The notes: a model not told the origin generated them from the sequence alone. Shown: positions 1 to 9,704, numbered from the stretch's first letter. The stretch is 36,952 nt of DNA from an uncultured Pelagibacteraceae bacterium (GCA_902579085.1 CACHFK010000006.1:1-36952); one strand, 5' to 3'. Numbers and translations: made by a program.

Positions 1-2800
<2,800 letters not shown>

Positions 2801-2811
2801 CTATACTATCT

Positions 2812-2833
2812 GCTAATTAAAAAATTAACTAGC
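2812..2833 (-). promoter_or_regulatory. inverted repeat between rplL and rpoB, possible attenuator or processing hairpin
   Basis: Nine-base arms (2812-2820 and 2825-2833) surround an AAAA loop, with one mismatch. It sits in the only sizeable gap of this ribosomal-protein/RNA-polymerase operon. In Escherichia coli the same gap holds a partial terminator and an RNase III site. The arms here are almost all A/T, so the hairpin would be weak. A regulatory role is inferred from position only. Confidence 0.3.
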
Positions 2834-2854
2834 AATTAAATTCTTTCTTATTAA

Positions 2855-3229
2855 TTACTTAAGTTCTACTTTTGCTCCAGCTGCTTCAAGCTTTGCTTTT
2901 ATTTCTTCTGCTTCTTTTTTGTTAACACCTGATTTAACTTCTTTAGGTGCACCTTCAACTAAATCTTTAGCTTCTTTTAATCCTAATGCAGTAATTGATC
3001 TAACTTCTTTAATAACATTAATTTTTTTATCACCTGCTGCAGTAAGCATAATTGTAAATTCATCTTTTTCTTCTGCTGGTGCTGCTCCTGCTGCTCCTGC
3101 GGCTGGTGCTGCTGCTACTGCTGCAGCCGCTGTAACGCCCCACTTTTCTTCTAATTGTTTTGAAAGTTCAGCTGCCTCTACAACAGTTAAACTTGATAGA
3201 TCGTCTATAATTTTATTTAAGTCAGCCAT
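2855..3229 (-). CDS. rplL: 50S ribosomal protein L7/L12
   Basis: The multicopy stalk protein of the large ribosomal subunit, which recruits and activates translational GTPases. The 124 residues match the family length. The order is an N-terminal dimerisation helix (about 1-32), a flexible Ala/Pro/Gly-rich hinge (about 34-52), then the C-terminal factor-binding domain with [10 protein letters not shown] and [14 protein letters not shown]. The alanine hinge is a locally GC-rich patch in an otherwise AT-rich region. It follows rplJ by 19 bases and should be co-expressed with it, since L10 and L12 form one complex. Confidence 0.98.
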   Translation of the reverse strand: MADLNKIIDDLSSLTVVEAAELSKQLEEKWGVTAAAAVAAAPAAGAAGAAPAEEKDEFTIMLTAAGDKKINVIKEVRSITALGLKEAKDLVEGAPKEVKSGVNKKEAEEIKAKLEAAGAKVELK

Positions 3230-3248
3230 AATAATTTTCTGTTCCTGG

Positions 3249-3758
3249 TTATTTTTTTGATTTTTCGAGCGCTAAAATAGCGATTTTTGACGCTGGTGCA
3301 AGTAAAATACTTGCGATTTTTTGTGCCGGAGATTGCAATATTCCTACTATTTTTGCTCTTGCTTCATCTAAAGTAGGAAGAGTGGCTACATTTTCAACTC
3401 CAGCTAAGTCTAAAACATCGCTACCCATGATTCCCCCAAGAATTTTTAAGTTTGCATTTTCTTTTGAGAATTTTGTTAATATTTTAGCTGAAGTTATAGC
3501 GTCTTCGGACATTGCCACTGCTGTTGGTCCTGAAAATAGTTCAGATATATCTTTACATCTAGTTTTTTCTAAAGCTAATTTCGTAATTCTATTTTTTGTT
3601 ATTTTAAAAATTATACCATGTTCTCTCATTTTATTTCTTAAATCATCTAATTGCGAAACTGTTAAACCTTGGTAATGAGTAACTATAACAGCTTCAGATT
3701 TTTCAAACTGATTTGTCATTTCTTCAATGTATTGTTTTTTTTGAGTTCGATTCATCAT
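3249..3758 (-). CDS. rplJ: 50S ribosomal protein L10
   Basis: Anchors L7/L12 dimers to the ribosome and binds 23S rRNA near the GTPase centre. The 169 residues carry the typical N-terminal rRNA-binding domain ([22 protein letters not shown] and the KITKNRI segment) and a C-terminal helix, rich in Ala and Leu, that receives L12. Two ATG codons stand side by side at the start (3756-3758 and 3753-3755); either is possible. The gap to rplA is only five bases. So there is no long untranslated rplJ leader of the kind used for L10 autoregulation in enterobacteria; any such control must act elsewhere or within rplA. Confidence 0.97.
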   Translation of the reverse strand: MMNRTQKKQYIEEMTNQFEKSEAVIVTHYQGLTVSQLDDLRNKMREHGIIFKITKNRITKLALEKTRCKDISELFSGPTAVAMSEDAITSAKILTKFSKENANLKILGGIMGSDVLDLAGVENVATLPTLDEARAKIVGILQSPAQKIASILLAPASKIAILALEKSKK

Positions 3759-3763
3759 AATTT

Positions 3764-4454
3764 TTACAGTACTTTTCCAATCTTCAATTTATATGACACT
3801 CCCATACTAGAAGTTATAAATGCTTGTTTAACTAAATCACCTTTAATTGAGATATTTGATTTTTCTTTATCCAAAGCATCAATTACTGCGTTGTAATTTT
3901 TTATTAGCTGATCGTCTTGAAAAGATTTTTTACCAATACTTAATCCAATATTACCTTCTTTATCATTTCTGATTTCAACTTGGCCAGATTTAGCATCTGT
4001 TACAGCTTTTTTTTACATCATTTGTAACTGTTCCAAGCTTAGGGTTTGGCATTAGACCCTTTGGACCTAAAACTTTTCCTAATTTTGAAAGCTTAATCAT
4101 CATACCTGGTGTACAAATTAATTTTTCAAAATCAATTTGACCATCTTTAATTTTTTCTACTAAATCATCTCCGCCAAAAACTTCAGCTCCTGAATCTTTT
4201 GCTTCTTGAATTTTTGTATCTTCACACACAACAGCAATTTTAACTTTTTTTCCTGTTCCACCTGGTAAATTAATAACTGTTCTAATATTTATTTCATTTT
4301 TCTTTTGTTTATTATTAATTTGTAAATTTATATCGACAGATTCATCAAATTTTGTTGTACAATTTGACTTAATCTTAGAAAGTAAATTTTCAATTGTATC
4401 AGATGGGAGCTCTTTTGTATTTTCAGGTAGTTTTTTATATCTTTTAGATTTCAT
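3764..4454 (-). CDS. rplA: 50S ribosomal protein L1, with a one-base frameshift
   Basis: Forms the L1 stalk at the ribosomal E site, and in many bacteria represses its own operon. As printed, the frame stops at 3990-3992 after 154 codons (ending GTVTNDVKKSCNRC). Dropping one base from the run of eight T at 4007-4014 gives KKAVTDAKSG and an L1-like C terminus ending KLKIGKVL at 3764-3766. That totals about 229 residues, the normal family length. Core motifs such as GGDDLVEKI and LGPKGLMPNPKLGTVT are intact. The start overlaps the rplK stop by one base (TAATG). Like the rpoB case, this is one added base in a homopolymer, so I read it as an error rather than a pseudogene. Confidence 0.95.
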
Positions 4455-4882
4455 TATTCTTTTACCTCTATACCCATAGATCTTGCTGACCCAGCTATAA
4501 TTTTTGAAGCTTCTTCTATATTATTAGCATTTAAATCATTCATTTTCTTTTTTGCTATTTCTTCCAATTGTTTTTTTGATATTGATGCAACAATATTTCT
4601 CCCTGGCTCTTTAGAACCACTTTTAAGCTTTACAGCTTCTTTAATAAAATGAGATGCGGGTGGAGACTTTATAATAAAATCAAATTTTTTATCTTTATAA
4701 ACTGTAATTATCACTGGTACAGGTTTGCCAGCAAAAGATTTAGTTTTTTCATTAAAAGCCTTGCAAAATTCCATTATATTAATTCCTCTTTGACCTAGAG
4801 CCGGACCAACTGGCGGTGCTGGATTTGCTTGACCTCCATTGATTTGTAATTTTACATATCCGCTTATTTCTTTTTTTGCCAT
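4454..4882 (-). CDS. rplK: 50S ribosomal protein L11
   Basis: Binds 23S rRNA at the GTPase-associated centre and is needed for the RelA-dependent stringent response. Its 142 residues match the usual length. The N-terminal domain carries the proline-rich conserved segment ([20 protein letters not shown], about residues 20-40). The C-terminal rRNA-binding domain includes the [10 protein letters not shown] stretch and ends [10 protein letters not shown]. Both ends overlap neighbours by one base (TAATG with nusG upstream and rplA downstream), which implies translational coupling. Confidence 0.98.
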   Translation of the reverse strand: MAKKEISGYVKLQINGGQANPAPPVGPALGQRGINIMEFCKAFNEKTKSFAGKPVPVIITVYKDKKFDFIIKSPPASHFIKEAVKLKSGSKEPGRNIVASISKKQLEEIAKKKMNDLNANNIEEASKIIAGSARSMGIEVKE

Positions 4883-5412
4883 TAGCTTGCCTTTTCAACT
4901 TGGTTATATTCTAAATCTACTGGCGTTGGTCTTCCAAATATAGATACAGAAACTTTTAGTCTAAGTTTCTCTTCATCAATATCTTCAACCATTCCACTAA
5001 ATGATGCAAACGGTCCGTCGATAACTTGGACTTTTTCACCAATATTATATTCTATAGCAGATTTTGGTTGTGCAACACCATCTTTTATTTGTCCAAGTAT
5101 TTTTTCTACTTCTTTATCTGAAACAGGAATCGGCGAACCTCTTGATCCGAGAAACCCTGATACTTTTTTGATATTTTTAATCATGTGGTAAATGTTATTG
5201 TCCATTTCGCTTTTTATCAGAACATATCCTGGAAAATATTTCTTTTTTCTTTGTATTCTTTTACCTCTTTTAACTTCTGTAACATCATGTGTAGGTACAA
5301 CAATTTCTTCAATTTTTTCAGATATTTTAGCTTTTTCAGCCTCTTCCTTAATTAGTTTAGCAACCTTATTTTCAAAACTTGAGTGTGATTGAACTATGTA
5401 CCAATTTTTCAT
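4882..5412 (-). CDS. nusG: transcription termination/antitermination factor NusG
   Basis: Binds RNA polymerase through its N-terminal NGN domain and links it to Rho or to ribosomal S10 through its C-terminal KOW domain. The 176 residues show NGN hallmarks ([18 protein letters not shown] at the start, [11 protein letters not shown] near residues 64-74, VSGFLGS). They also show a KOW domain ([20 protein letters not shown], about 123-142). Its start overlaps the secE stop by one base, the standard secE-nusG pair. Confidence 0.98.
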   Translation of the reverse strand: MKNWYIVQSHSSFENKVAKLIKEEAEKAKISEKIEEIVVPTHDVTEVKRGKRIQRKKKYFPGYVLIKSEMDNNIYHMIKNIKKVSGFLGSRGSPIPVSDKEVEKILGQIKDGVAQPKSAIEYNIGEKVQVIDGPFASFSGMVEDIDEEKLRLKVSVSIFGRPTPVDLEYNQVEKAS

Positions 5413-5603
5413 TAAAAGCTCACTTTAAGTATTATTTCTAAAAAAAATTTTAAAACCTGATCAAGTAATAAAAAAAATAAAGAAGCAATTATTGCCATAG
5501 CAACTACCATTAAGGCACCTTGAACAGTTTCTTTACCTGTTGGCCATGTTACTTTAAAAGCTTCTTGCTTTACATCTTGAATAAATTTTAATGGGTTTTT
5601 CAT
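5412..5603 (-). CDS. secE: preprotein translocase subunit SecE
   Basis: The small stabilising subunit of the SecYEG protein-conducting channel in the inner membrane. I chose the ATG at 5601-5603 (MKNPLKFIQDVKQEAFKV), giving 63 residues. The longer open frame starting at 5651 reads into the tRNA-Trp gene and is not real. A cytoplasmic amphipathic helix carries the conserved KVTWPTGKET segment. One transmembrane helix (about 30-55) follows, as in single-span SecE proteins. It lies between tRNA-Trp and nusG, its usual place. Confidence 0.96.
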   Translation of the reverse strand: MKNPLKFIQDVKQEAFKVTWPTGKETVQGALMVVAMAIIASLFFLLLDQVLKFFLEIILKVSF

Positions 5604-5621
5604 AATTAATGCTAATATTAT

Positions 5622-5697
5622 TGGCAGGAGCGGAGGGAATCGAACCCCCAACCTCCGGTTTTGGAGACCGGCGCTCTACCAATTGAGCTACACTCCT
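5622..5697 (-). tRNA. tRNA-Trp (anticodon CCA)
   Basis: A full cloverleaf: acceptor stem AGGAGTG pairs with CGCTCCT, and the anticodon arm is GGTCTCCAAAACC with anticodon CCA. The TTCGA T-loop is present and the 3' CCA is encoded (TGG on the plus strand, 5622-5624). It lies seven bases after the tuf stop and 18 bases before secE, so it is probably cut from the tuf-secE transcript. Confidence 0.96.
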
Positions 5698-5704
5698 ATG
5701 GAGT

Positions 5705-6895
5705 TTACTCTATTATTTTTGTTACTACTCCAGCTCCTACTGTTCTGCCACCTTCTCTAATTGCAAAGTTAAGTTTCTCATTCATTGCTATTGGTGTTAT
5801 TAATTTAACTGTAAATTTTGCATCATCACCAGGCATTACCATTTCAGTTCCTGATGGCAATTCTACTTCGCCGGTAACATCAGTTGTTCTAAAATAAAAC
5901 TGAGGTCTATACTTTGTAAAGAAAGGAGTGTGTCTTCCACCTTCTTCTTTTTTCAAAACATAAGCTTGTGCCTCAAATTTTGTATGAGGAGTAATTGATC
6001 CAGGTTTACATAAAACCTGACCTCTTTCAACATCAGTTCTTTCAACACCTCTTAAAAGCGCACCTATGTTATCTCCTGCTTCACCTGAGTCTAGAAGTTT
6101 TCTAAACATTTCAACTCCTGTACATACAGATTTTTTTGTTTCTCTTATTCCAACTATCTCTATTTCTTCACCAGTTTTAATTACTCCTGACTCTACTCTT
6201 CCTGTTACAACAGTACCTCTACCAGAAATTGAAAATACATCTTCGACAGGCATTAAGAAATCTTTATCTTTAGGTCTATCTGGTTGAGGAATAAACTCAT
6301 CAACTGCTTTCATTAATTCCATAATTGAATTTTTTCCAATTTCATCATCTCTTCCTTCTACCGCTGCTAGAGCAGAACCTTTAACTATTGGAGTCTTATC
6401 ACCTGGAAATTTATAAGATGTTAAAAGATCTTTAATTTCTTCTTCAACTAAATCTATCATTTCTTTATCATCTACTTGATCTACTTTATTTAAGTAAACA
6501 ACAATTGCTGGAACACCAACTTGTCTTGCAAGAAGAATATGTTCTCTAGTTTGAGGCATAGGACCATCTGCAGCATTAACAACCAATATTGCACCATCCA
6601 TTTGTGCCGCACCAGTAATCATGTTTTTAACATAATCAGCATGACCTGGGCAGTCTACGTGAGCATAATGCCTTTTCTCTGTTTCGTATTCAACATGGGC
6701 AGTTGAAATTGTTATTCCTCTTTCTTTCTCTTCGGGAGCTTTATCAATTTGATCGTAAGCAGTAAACTGTGCACCACCTGTTTCAGCTAAAACTTTTGTG
6801 ATCGCGGCTGTTAAAGTTGTTTTACCATGATCAACGTGTCCGATTGTACCGATATTACAATGCGGTTTATTTCTTACAAATTTTTCCTTCGACAT
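5705..6895 (-). CDS. tuf: elongation factor Tu
   Basis: The GTPase that delivers aminoacyl-tRNA to the ribosome. I place the start at the ATG of [14 protein letters not shown] (6893-6895), which has a GAGG ribosome-binding site about 11 bases upstream. An open frame extends 22 codons further but lacks family similarity. The resulting 396 residues are the normal length. Visible GTPase motifs are G1 GHVDHGKT (19-26), DCPGH near 80 and NKVD near 135, followed by beta-barrel domains 2 and 3 ending [10 protein letters not shown]. It lies between tRNA-Gly and tRNA-Trp; a second tuf copy may exist elsewhere but is not in this window. Confidence 0.98.
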   Translation of the reverse strand: MSKEKFVRNKPHCNIGTIGHVDHGKTTLTAAITKVLAETGGAQFTAYDQIDKAPEEKERGITISTAHVEYETEKRHYAHVDCPGHADYVKNMITGAAQMDGAILVVNAADGPMPQTREHILLARQVGVPAIVVYLNKVDQVDDKEMIDLVEEEIKDLLTSYKFPGDKTPIVKGSALAAVEGRDDEIGKNSIMELMKAVDEFIPQPDRPKDKDFLMPVEDVFSISGRGTVVTGRVESGVIKTGEEIEIVGIRETKKSVCTGVEMFRKLLDSGEAGDNIGALLRGVERTDVERGQVLCKPGSITPHTKFEAQAYVLKKEEGGRHTPFFTKYRPQFYFRTTDVTGEVELPSGTEMVMPGDDAKFTVKLITPIAMNEKLNFAIREGGRTVGAGVVTKIIE

Positions 6896-6933
6896 TACTT
6901 TTTTTACCTCATTTTTATTTATACATTTTTTTT

Positions 6934-7007
6934 TGGAGCGGGTGATGAGAATCGAACTCACGCAACCAGCTTGGAAGGCTAGTGTTCTACCACTGAACTA
7001 CACCCGC
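6934..7007 (-). tRNA. tRNA-Gly (anticodon TCC)
   Basis: Acceptor GCGGGTG pairs with CACCCGC, the anticodon arm reads AGCCTTCCAAGCT with anticodon TCC, the T-loop is TTCGATT, and CCA is encoded at 6934-6936. It sits 38 bases before the tuf start, between tRNA-Tyr and tuf, the same order seen in the enterobacterial tufB tRNA cluster. Confidence 0.96.
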
Positions 7008-7052
7008 AGCACCCAAGTCCACTCCATTTTTATTGTAAAAAAAATTATTGAA

Positions 7053-7138
<86 letters not shown>

Positions 7139-7146
7139 ATACTCGT

Positions 7147-7162
7147 AGGGGAAGCGTCCCCT
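7147..7162 (-). promoter_or_regulatory. perfect GC-rich hairpin in the tRNA-Tyr leader
   Basis: AGGGGA and TCCCCT form a perfect six-pair stem around an AGCG loop, nine bases from the mature tRNA-Tyr 5' end. Its G+C content stands out in this AT-rich region. It would lie in the 5' leader removed by RNase P. It could aid processing or be a stable 5' end; the sequence does not decide which. Confidence 0.4.
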
Positions 7163-7191
7163 TGTTCAATAAAGCTTTAAACAACATGCGT

Positions 7192-7219
7192 TTTATATAT
7201 TTTTATTGTACAAATGCAA
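7192..7219 (-). promoter_or_regulatory. candidate promoter of the tRNA-Tyr/tuf/rpoB operon
   Basis: On the minus strand a -35-like TTGCAT (7214-7219) and a -10-like TATAAA (7192-7197) are 16 bases apart, about 55 bases upstream of tRNA-Tyr. This is the only upstream gap of the operon. Assignment is by consensus match alone. Confidence 0.45.
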
Positions 7220-7234
7220 TACGTGAAATATAGG
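7206..7234 (+). promoter_or_regulatory. candidate rlmB promoter overlapping the divergent tuf promoter
   Basis: On the plus strand TTGTAC (7206-7211) and TATAGG (7229-7234) are 17 bases apart, 38 bases before the rlmB ATG. The -35 box overlaps the element proposed for the opposite strand, so the two promoters may compete. Only the consensus fit supports this. Confidence 0.35.
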
Positions 7235-7271
7235 AAAAATCGCTAAAAAAACGTATAAAAAACGTATTTGT

Positions 7272-8015
7272 ATGAACAAATCTTCTTTCTTTGTAGTTGG
7301 TAAACATGCGGTATTTGAAGCCTTAAAAAATACTAATAGAAAAGTCTTAAAAGTATTTTTAACGGAAGAAAGCAAAAAAAATATACATAGAGATAGCCCA
7401 AAAAAAAATCTTTTAAAAGATATCAAAGTTTTATTTAAAACAAAAAAAGAATTAGACAAATATTGCAAAAATGAAGGGATACTACATCAAGGATATGTGG
7501 CAGAAATTGAACATCTAAACAAAATAGAATTAAAGGAATTTATCAAAAATAAAAATAATTTAACTTTAGTATGCTTAGATGAAGTAACTGATCCTAGAAA
7601 TATAGGTTCAATAATAAGAAGTGCTGCATCATTTGATATAGATGGTTTAATTGTAAAGGAAAGACATTTTCCAAAAGAAAGTAAGTTGATGTACAAGGCG
7701 GCAAGTGGTTGTTTAGAGTATTTAAATATTTTTGAAGTATCAAATATCAATACTACTTTAAAATATCTAAGAGATAAAAATTTTTGGGTTTACGGATTTG
7801 AAGCTAATAGTGTAAAAAATTTTACTGAAATTAAATGGGAAGGAAACAATATTTTATTGTTTGGCTCAGAAGGTTTTGGTCTTAATAAACATACATCCAA
7901 ATATACAGATTTTAAAGTCAAAATTAATATAAATAAAGATATTGAAAGCTTAAATATATCTAATAGTGCTGCTATTGTTTTTCATCATATAAATCAACAA
8001 AAAAAATTTTCTTGA
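7272..8015 (+). CDS. rlmB: 23S rRNA (guanosine-2'-O-)-methyltransferase RlmB, TrmH/SpoU family
   Basis: Predicted to methylate the 2'-hydroxyl of a guanosine in the 23S rRNA peptidyl-transferase region, using S-adenosylmethionine. The 247 residues have an N-terminal substrate-binding domain (FFVVGKHAVFEALKN at the start). A SPOUT knot domain follows with three family motifs: LDEVTDPRNIGSIIRSAASF (about 98-118), LLFGSEGFGLNKHT (about 196-209) and SLNISNSAAIVFHH at the end. The C terminus has slightly diverged spacing but all motifs are present. Transcribed away from the tuf operon and followed by tRNA-Thr. Family assignment is firm; the exact target nucleotide is by homology. Confidence 0.9.
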   Translation: MNKSSFFVVGKHAVFEALKNTNRKVLKVFLTEESKKNIHRDSPKKNLLKDIKVLFKTKKELDKYCKNEGILHQGYVAEIEHLNKIELKEFIKNKNNLTLVCLDEVTDPRNIGSIIRSAASFDIDGLIVKERHFPKESKLMYKAASGCLEYLNIFEVSNINTTLKYLRDKNFWVYGFEANSVKNFTEIKWEGNNILLFGSEGFGLNKHTSKYTDFKVKININKDIESLNISNSAAIVFHHINQQKKFS

Positions 8016-8048
8016 TAATCTTTAAAATCATAATACAAAACAATTTAT

Positions 8049-8124
8049 GCCCTTGTAGCTCAGCTGGTAGAGCAATTGATTTGTAATCAATAGGTCCGCG
8101 GTTCGAGTCCGTGCGGGGGCACCA
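8049..8124 (+). tRNA. tRNA-Thr (anticodon TGT), intact copy and island anchor
   Basis: Acceptor GCCCTTG with CGGGGGC, anticodon arm TTGATTTGTAATCAA (anticodon TGT), T-loop TTCGAGT, encoded CCA at 8122-8124. From 8071 through 8147 (the 3' half plus 23 bases of flank) it is repeated at 9224-9300 with 76 of 77 matches. Its 8074-8140 part is repeated again at 9638-9704. The one difference, G at 8107 versus A in both fragments, lies in the T-arm and is compatible with function. This is the pattern left when an integrase uses a tRNA as attachment site. Confidence 0.96.
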
Positions 8125-8179
8125 TCACTCAATAAAATCAACGTTAATTTTTTTCAAAAAGTTAAATTTCTATTCTGAC

Positions 8180-8234
8180 TGTGCTCATAGTGTGCTTTGA
8201 GTGTGTATAGAGTGTGTATAGATTGTGTATCAAT
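8180..8234 (+). repeat. five direct repeats with an 11-base period
   Basis: Successive 11-base units are tgtgctcatag, tgtgctttgag, tgtgtatagag, tgtgtatagat and tgtgtatcaat. The TGTG core recurs about once per helical turn, so a protein could bind all units on one face of the DNA. It sits 55 bases after the tRNA-Thr CCA and just past the stop of the leftmost cargo gene. The first two units match those at the right ends of elements A and B. Confidence 0.75.
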
Positions 8235-8255
8235 CAAGTAGTCGTTTATTTTTCT

Positions 8256-8750
8256 TTATTGGAACAATATTGCAAAAGCTAATATTATTGCTGAAATAAT
8301 AATCGAAAGTGGCATTAAGTAGTCTTTTTTTATTTTTTTTTTTAATTTAATTTTATTAAAAGCTTTATCTACTTTAGGTTTGTTCTTTATTAGAGTTTTT
8401 TCAAGTTTAGTGACGTATTCGTTAAATTTATCTAAATTTTTATTAGAAAATATGATCATTAGTATTTTTCCCAATGGCTTTAAACAAATAATAATTAAAA
8501 ATCTAATTAATCTAAAAATTAATATTAAAAATAAAAAATTTGGAAAAATTCCAGAAAACATAAAAAATTTTCCAAGCAAAGTTAATTTCCAAAATGAAAA
8601 ATCTCCGTCAAAATCTTTGATTAAAAGATGCGGCTGTTCTGAACTTAAATACAAAAGACTTGCAGTTAATGAAATAGATAGAAAAAAAGCGCTTAGAAAT
8701 AATACTGTATTGCTTCGTGAAAAAATATAACTAAAGAATCTTCTCACCAT
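8256..8750 (-). CDS. small multi-span membrane protein of unknown function
   Basis: I do not recognise a family. The 164 residues show hydrophobic segments near 15-36, 57-95 (one or two spans) and 145-163. Between them is a strongly basic stretch (about 98-145, including KLKKKIKKD) that should face the cytoplasm. Its ATG (8748-8750) overlaps the stop of a 14-codon signal-peptide-like frame, so translation is probably coupled. It is the last gene of the minus-strand unit in element A. Codon use is as AT-rich as the neighbours. Confidence 0.6.
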   Translation of the reverse strand: MVRRFFSYIFSRSNTVLFLSAFFLSISLTASLLYLSSEQPHLLIKDFDGDFSFWKLTLLGKFFMFSGIFPNFLFLILIFRLIRFLIIICLKPLGKILMIIFSNKNLDKFNEYVTKLEKTLIKNKPKVDKAFNKIKLKKKIKKDYLMPLSIIISAIILAFAILFQ

Positions 8751-8788
8751 AACAAACCCAGAACCACGATCCCTAAGAGTTTTTTCAT
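8744..8788 (-). other. 14-codon signal-peptide mini-ORF (MKKLLGIVVLGLLW), part of a dispersed repeat
   Basis: An ATG at 8786-8788 opens a frame encoding only MKKLLGIVVLGLLW before TGA (8744-8746). That is a basic start and hydrophobic core with nothing to export. The ATG overlaps the stop of the upstream gene (ATGA), and its TGA overlaps the next gene's start (ATGGTGA). Bases 8752-8787 match 12301-12336 at 35 of 36 positions. It may be a leader peptide that couples translation, or a signal-peptide module cut off from its old gene. Confidence 0.5.
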
Positions 8789-9135
8789 ATTTTGATAAAT
8801 AATCTCTTTATTAAAAATACAACACTTGCAATGATAAGAATACCATCAAACCGAACTAAGTCAGTAATTGCATAGGTAGTATTAATCATAAAATGAAACA
8901 ATACCGTTAATACAATTGTTCCAACGAAAAATACTAGCAGAAAGATTTTAAGGTTTTTATCTGAAGCAATGACACCAATTAATAAACCTGAAATAATTAT
9001 AACTGGATCTGTCATTATTGCCATTAATCCTCCAAATAGAGTTCCGACAAAACCTGAGTTAGTTGCGATGCCAAGTACTAAAATTAAAATATTTACAAAT
9101 AAAATAGCTGAGGGGATTATCCATAGTCTTTTCAT
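8785..9135 (-). CDS. small four-span membrane protein of unknown function
   Basis: I do not recognise a family. About 116 residues from the ATG at 9133-9135 (MKRLWIIPSAILFVN); a TTG two codons earlier is an alternative start. Four hydrophobic segments are evident, near 5-25, 38-57, 64-84 and 93-111, with few charges apart from the basic C terminus (IKRLFIKI). The stop overlaps the mini-ORF start by four bases. It is the first gene of the element A unit; the right-hand 11-base repeats lie about 20 bases upstream and could double as its control region. Confidence 0.6.
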   Translation of the reverse strand: MKRLWIIPSAILFVNILILVLGIATNSGFVGTLFGGLMAIMTDPVIIISGLLIGVIASDKNLKIFLLVFFVGTIVLTVLFHFMINTTYAITDLVRFDGILIIASVVFLIKRLFIKI

Positions 9136-9149
9136 CTTCAAAACTTTAT

Positions 9150-9300
9150 CACTGTGCCTATAGTGTGACCAGACTAAAAATATTTGAAGGTTATTGTTGC
9201 AAACAAATGTTTATTTAAAACTTAGCAATTGATTTGTAATCAATAGGTCCGCGGTTCGAATCCGTGCGGGGGCACCATCACTCAATAAAATCAACGTTAA
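9150..9300 (+). repeat. right end of element A plus tRNA-Thr 3'-half copy 2
   Basis: Bases 9150-9293 recur at 9561-9704 with a constant 411-base offset. The segment contains two 11-base units (tgtgcctatag, tgtgaccagac; 9153-9174), the palindrome aaacaaatgttt (9201-9212) and the tRNA-Thr anticodon-to-CCA half (9227-9277). The downstream flank follows, matching the intact locus to 9300. No 5' half is present, so this tRNA copy cannot function. Confidence 0.85.
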
Positions 9301-9637
9301 ATTTTTTCACTTAACTTCTTTCCATCCTAACTTTAGAAAATGTTTTCTTATAATTGAATATGTAAAAAATGGATAAATGAATTGGCAGATTCCAAAGGTA
9401 ATTATAGTCAATATTAAATTAGCTACAGCGTGTCTCCAAATACCTTTAACAGCCCAATATAATGGACCAAAGAGAAATACCCACAACCAGCTGAATGGAG
9501 ATGATGCAGTTTCGACAAAGTTATTTTTTGAATTTTTAAATTTCATAATAAAAACTCTACCACTGTGCCCATAGTGTGACCAGAATAAAAATATTTTAAG
9601 ATTATTGTTGCAAACAAATGTTTATTTAAACTTATAT
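9227..9637. mobile_element. putative minimal tRNA-Thr-targeted element B (411 bp, one gene)
   Basis: Delimited by tRNA-Thr half copies 2 and 3 at an exact 411-base offset. It consists of the tRNA 3' half and flank, one minus-strand gene (9307-9546) and a right end with two 11-base repeats and the 12-base palindrome. It is too small to encode its own recombinase. It resembles a single-gene cassette, but the repeats are tRNA-derived rather than integron attC sites. Confidence 0.55.
9307..9546 (-). CDS. 79-residue membrane protein, possibly DUF2628-like
   Basis: A short protein with two hydrophobic segments (about 17-33 and 42-66) and a basic tail (IIRKHFLKLGWKEVK). The motif FSWLWVFLFGPLYWAVKGIWRHA resembles the start of DUF2628-type small membrane proteins, whose function is unknown; I hold this loosely. 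It is the sole gene of element B. Its start lies 15 bases from the repeated right-end segment, which therefore probably contains its promoter. Confidence 0.6.
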   Translation of the reverse strand: MKFKNSKNNFVETASSPFSWLWVFLFGPLYWAVKGIWRHAVANLILTIITFGICQFIYPFFTYSIIRKHFLKLGWKEVK

Positions 9638-9704
9638 AATTGATTTGTAATCAATAGGTCCGCGGTTCGAATCCGTGCGGGGGCACCATCACTCAATAAA
9701 ATCA
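9561..9704 (+). repeat. right end of element B plus tRNA-Thr 3'-half copy 3
   Basis: The second copy of the 144-base repeat. Units tgtgcccatag and tgtgaccagaa (9564-9585), palindrome aaacaaatgttt (9612-9623), then the tRNA-Thr half from aattgattt at 9638 through the flank, ending at 9704, where identity stops. It shares A at the T-arm position with copy 2, whereas the intact tRNA has G. Confidence 0.85.

Larger units (their letters stand above)
8074..9226. mobile_element. putative tRNA-Thr-targeted element A (1153 bp, no integrase)
   Basis: Bounded by directly repeated tRNA-Thr 3' halves at an offset of exactly 1153 bases. It holds the duplicated downstream flank, an 11-base-period repeat array (8180-8234) and three overlapping minus-strand reading frames (9135 to 8256). 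Near its right end is a second array (9153-9174). No recombinase is encoded. It could be a satellite mobilised in trans, a remnant, or a product of tRNA-tRNA homologous recombination. Boundaries are given at the anticodon stem, where identity begins. Confidence 0.6.

Noticed and set aside
5604-5651. A longer N terminus for secE
   Set aside because: The extra codons read through the tRNA-Trp 3' end and have no SecE similarity; the internal ATG at 5601-5603 gives the normal protein.
8180-8234. CRISPR array
   Set aside because: The repeats are 11 bases long and contiguous, with no spacers; no cas genes are present.
9227-9277. Functional second and third tRNA-Thr genes
   Set aside because: Both copies lack the acceptor 5' strand and D-arm; only the anticodon-to-CCA half is present.
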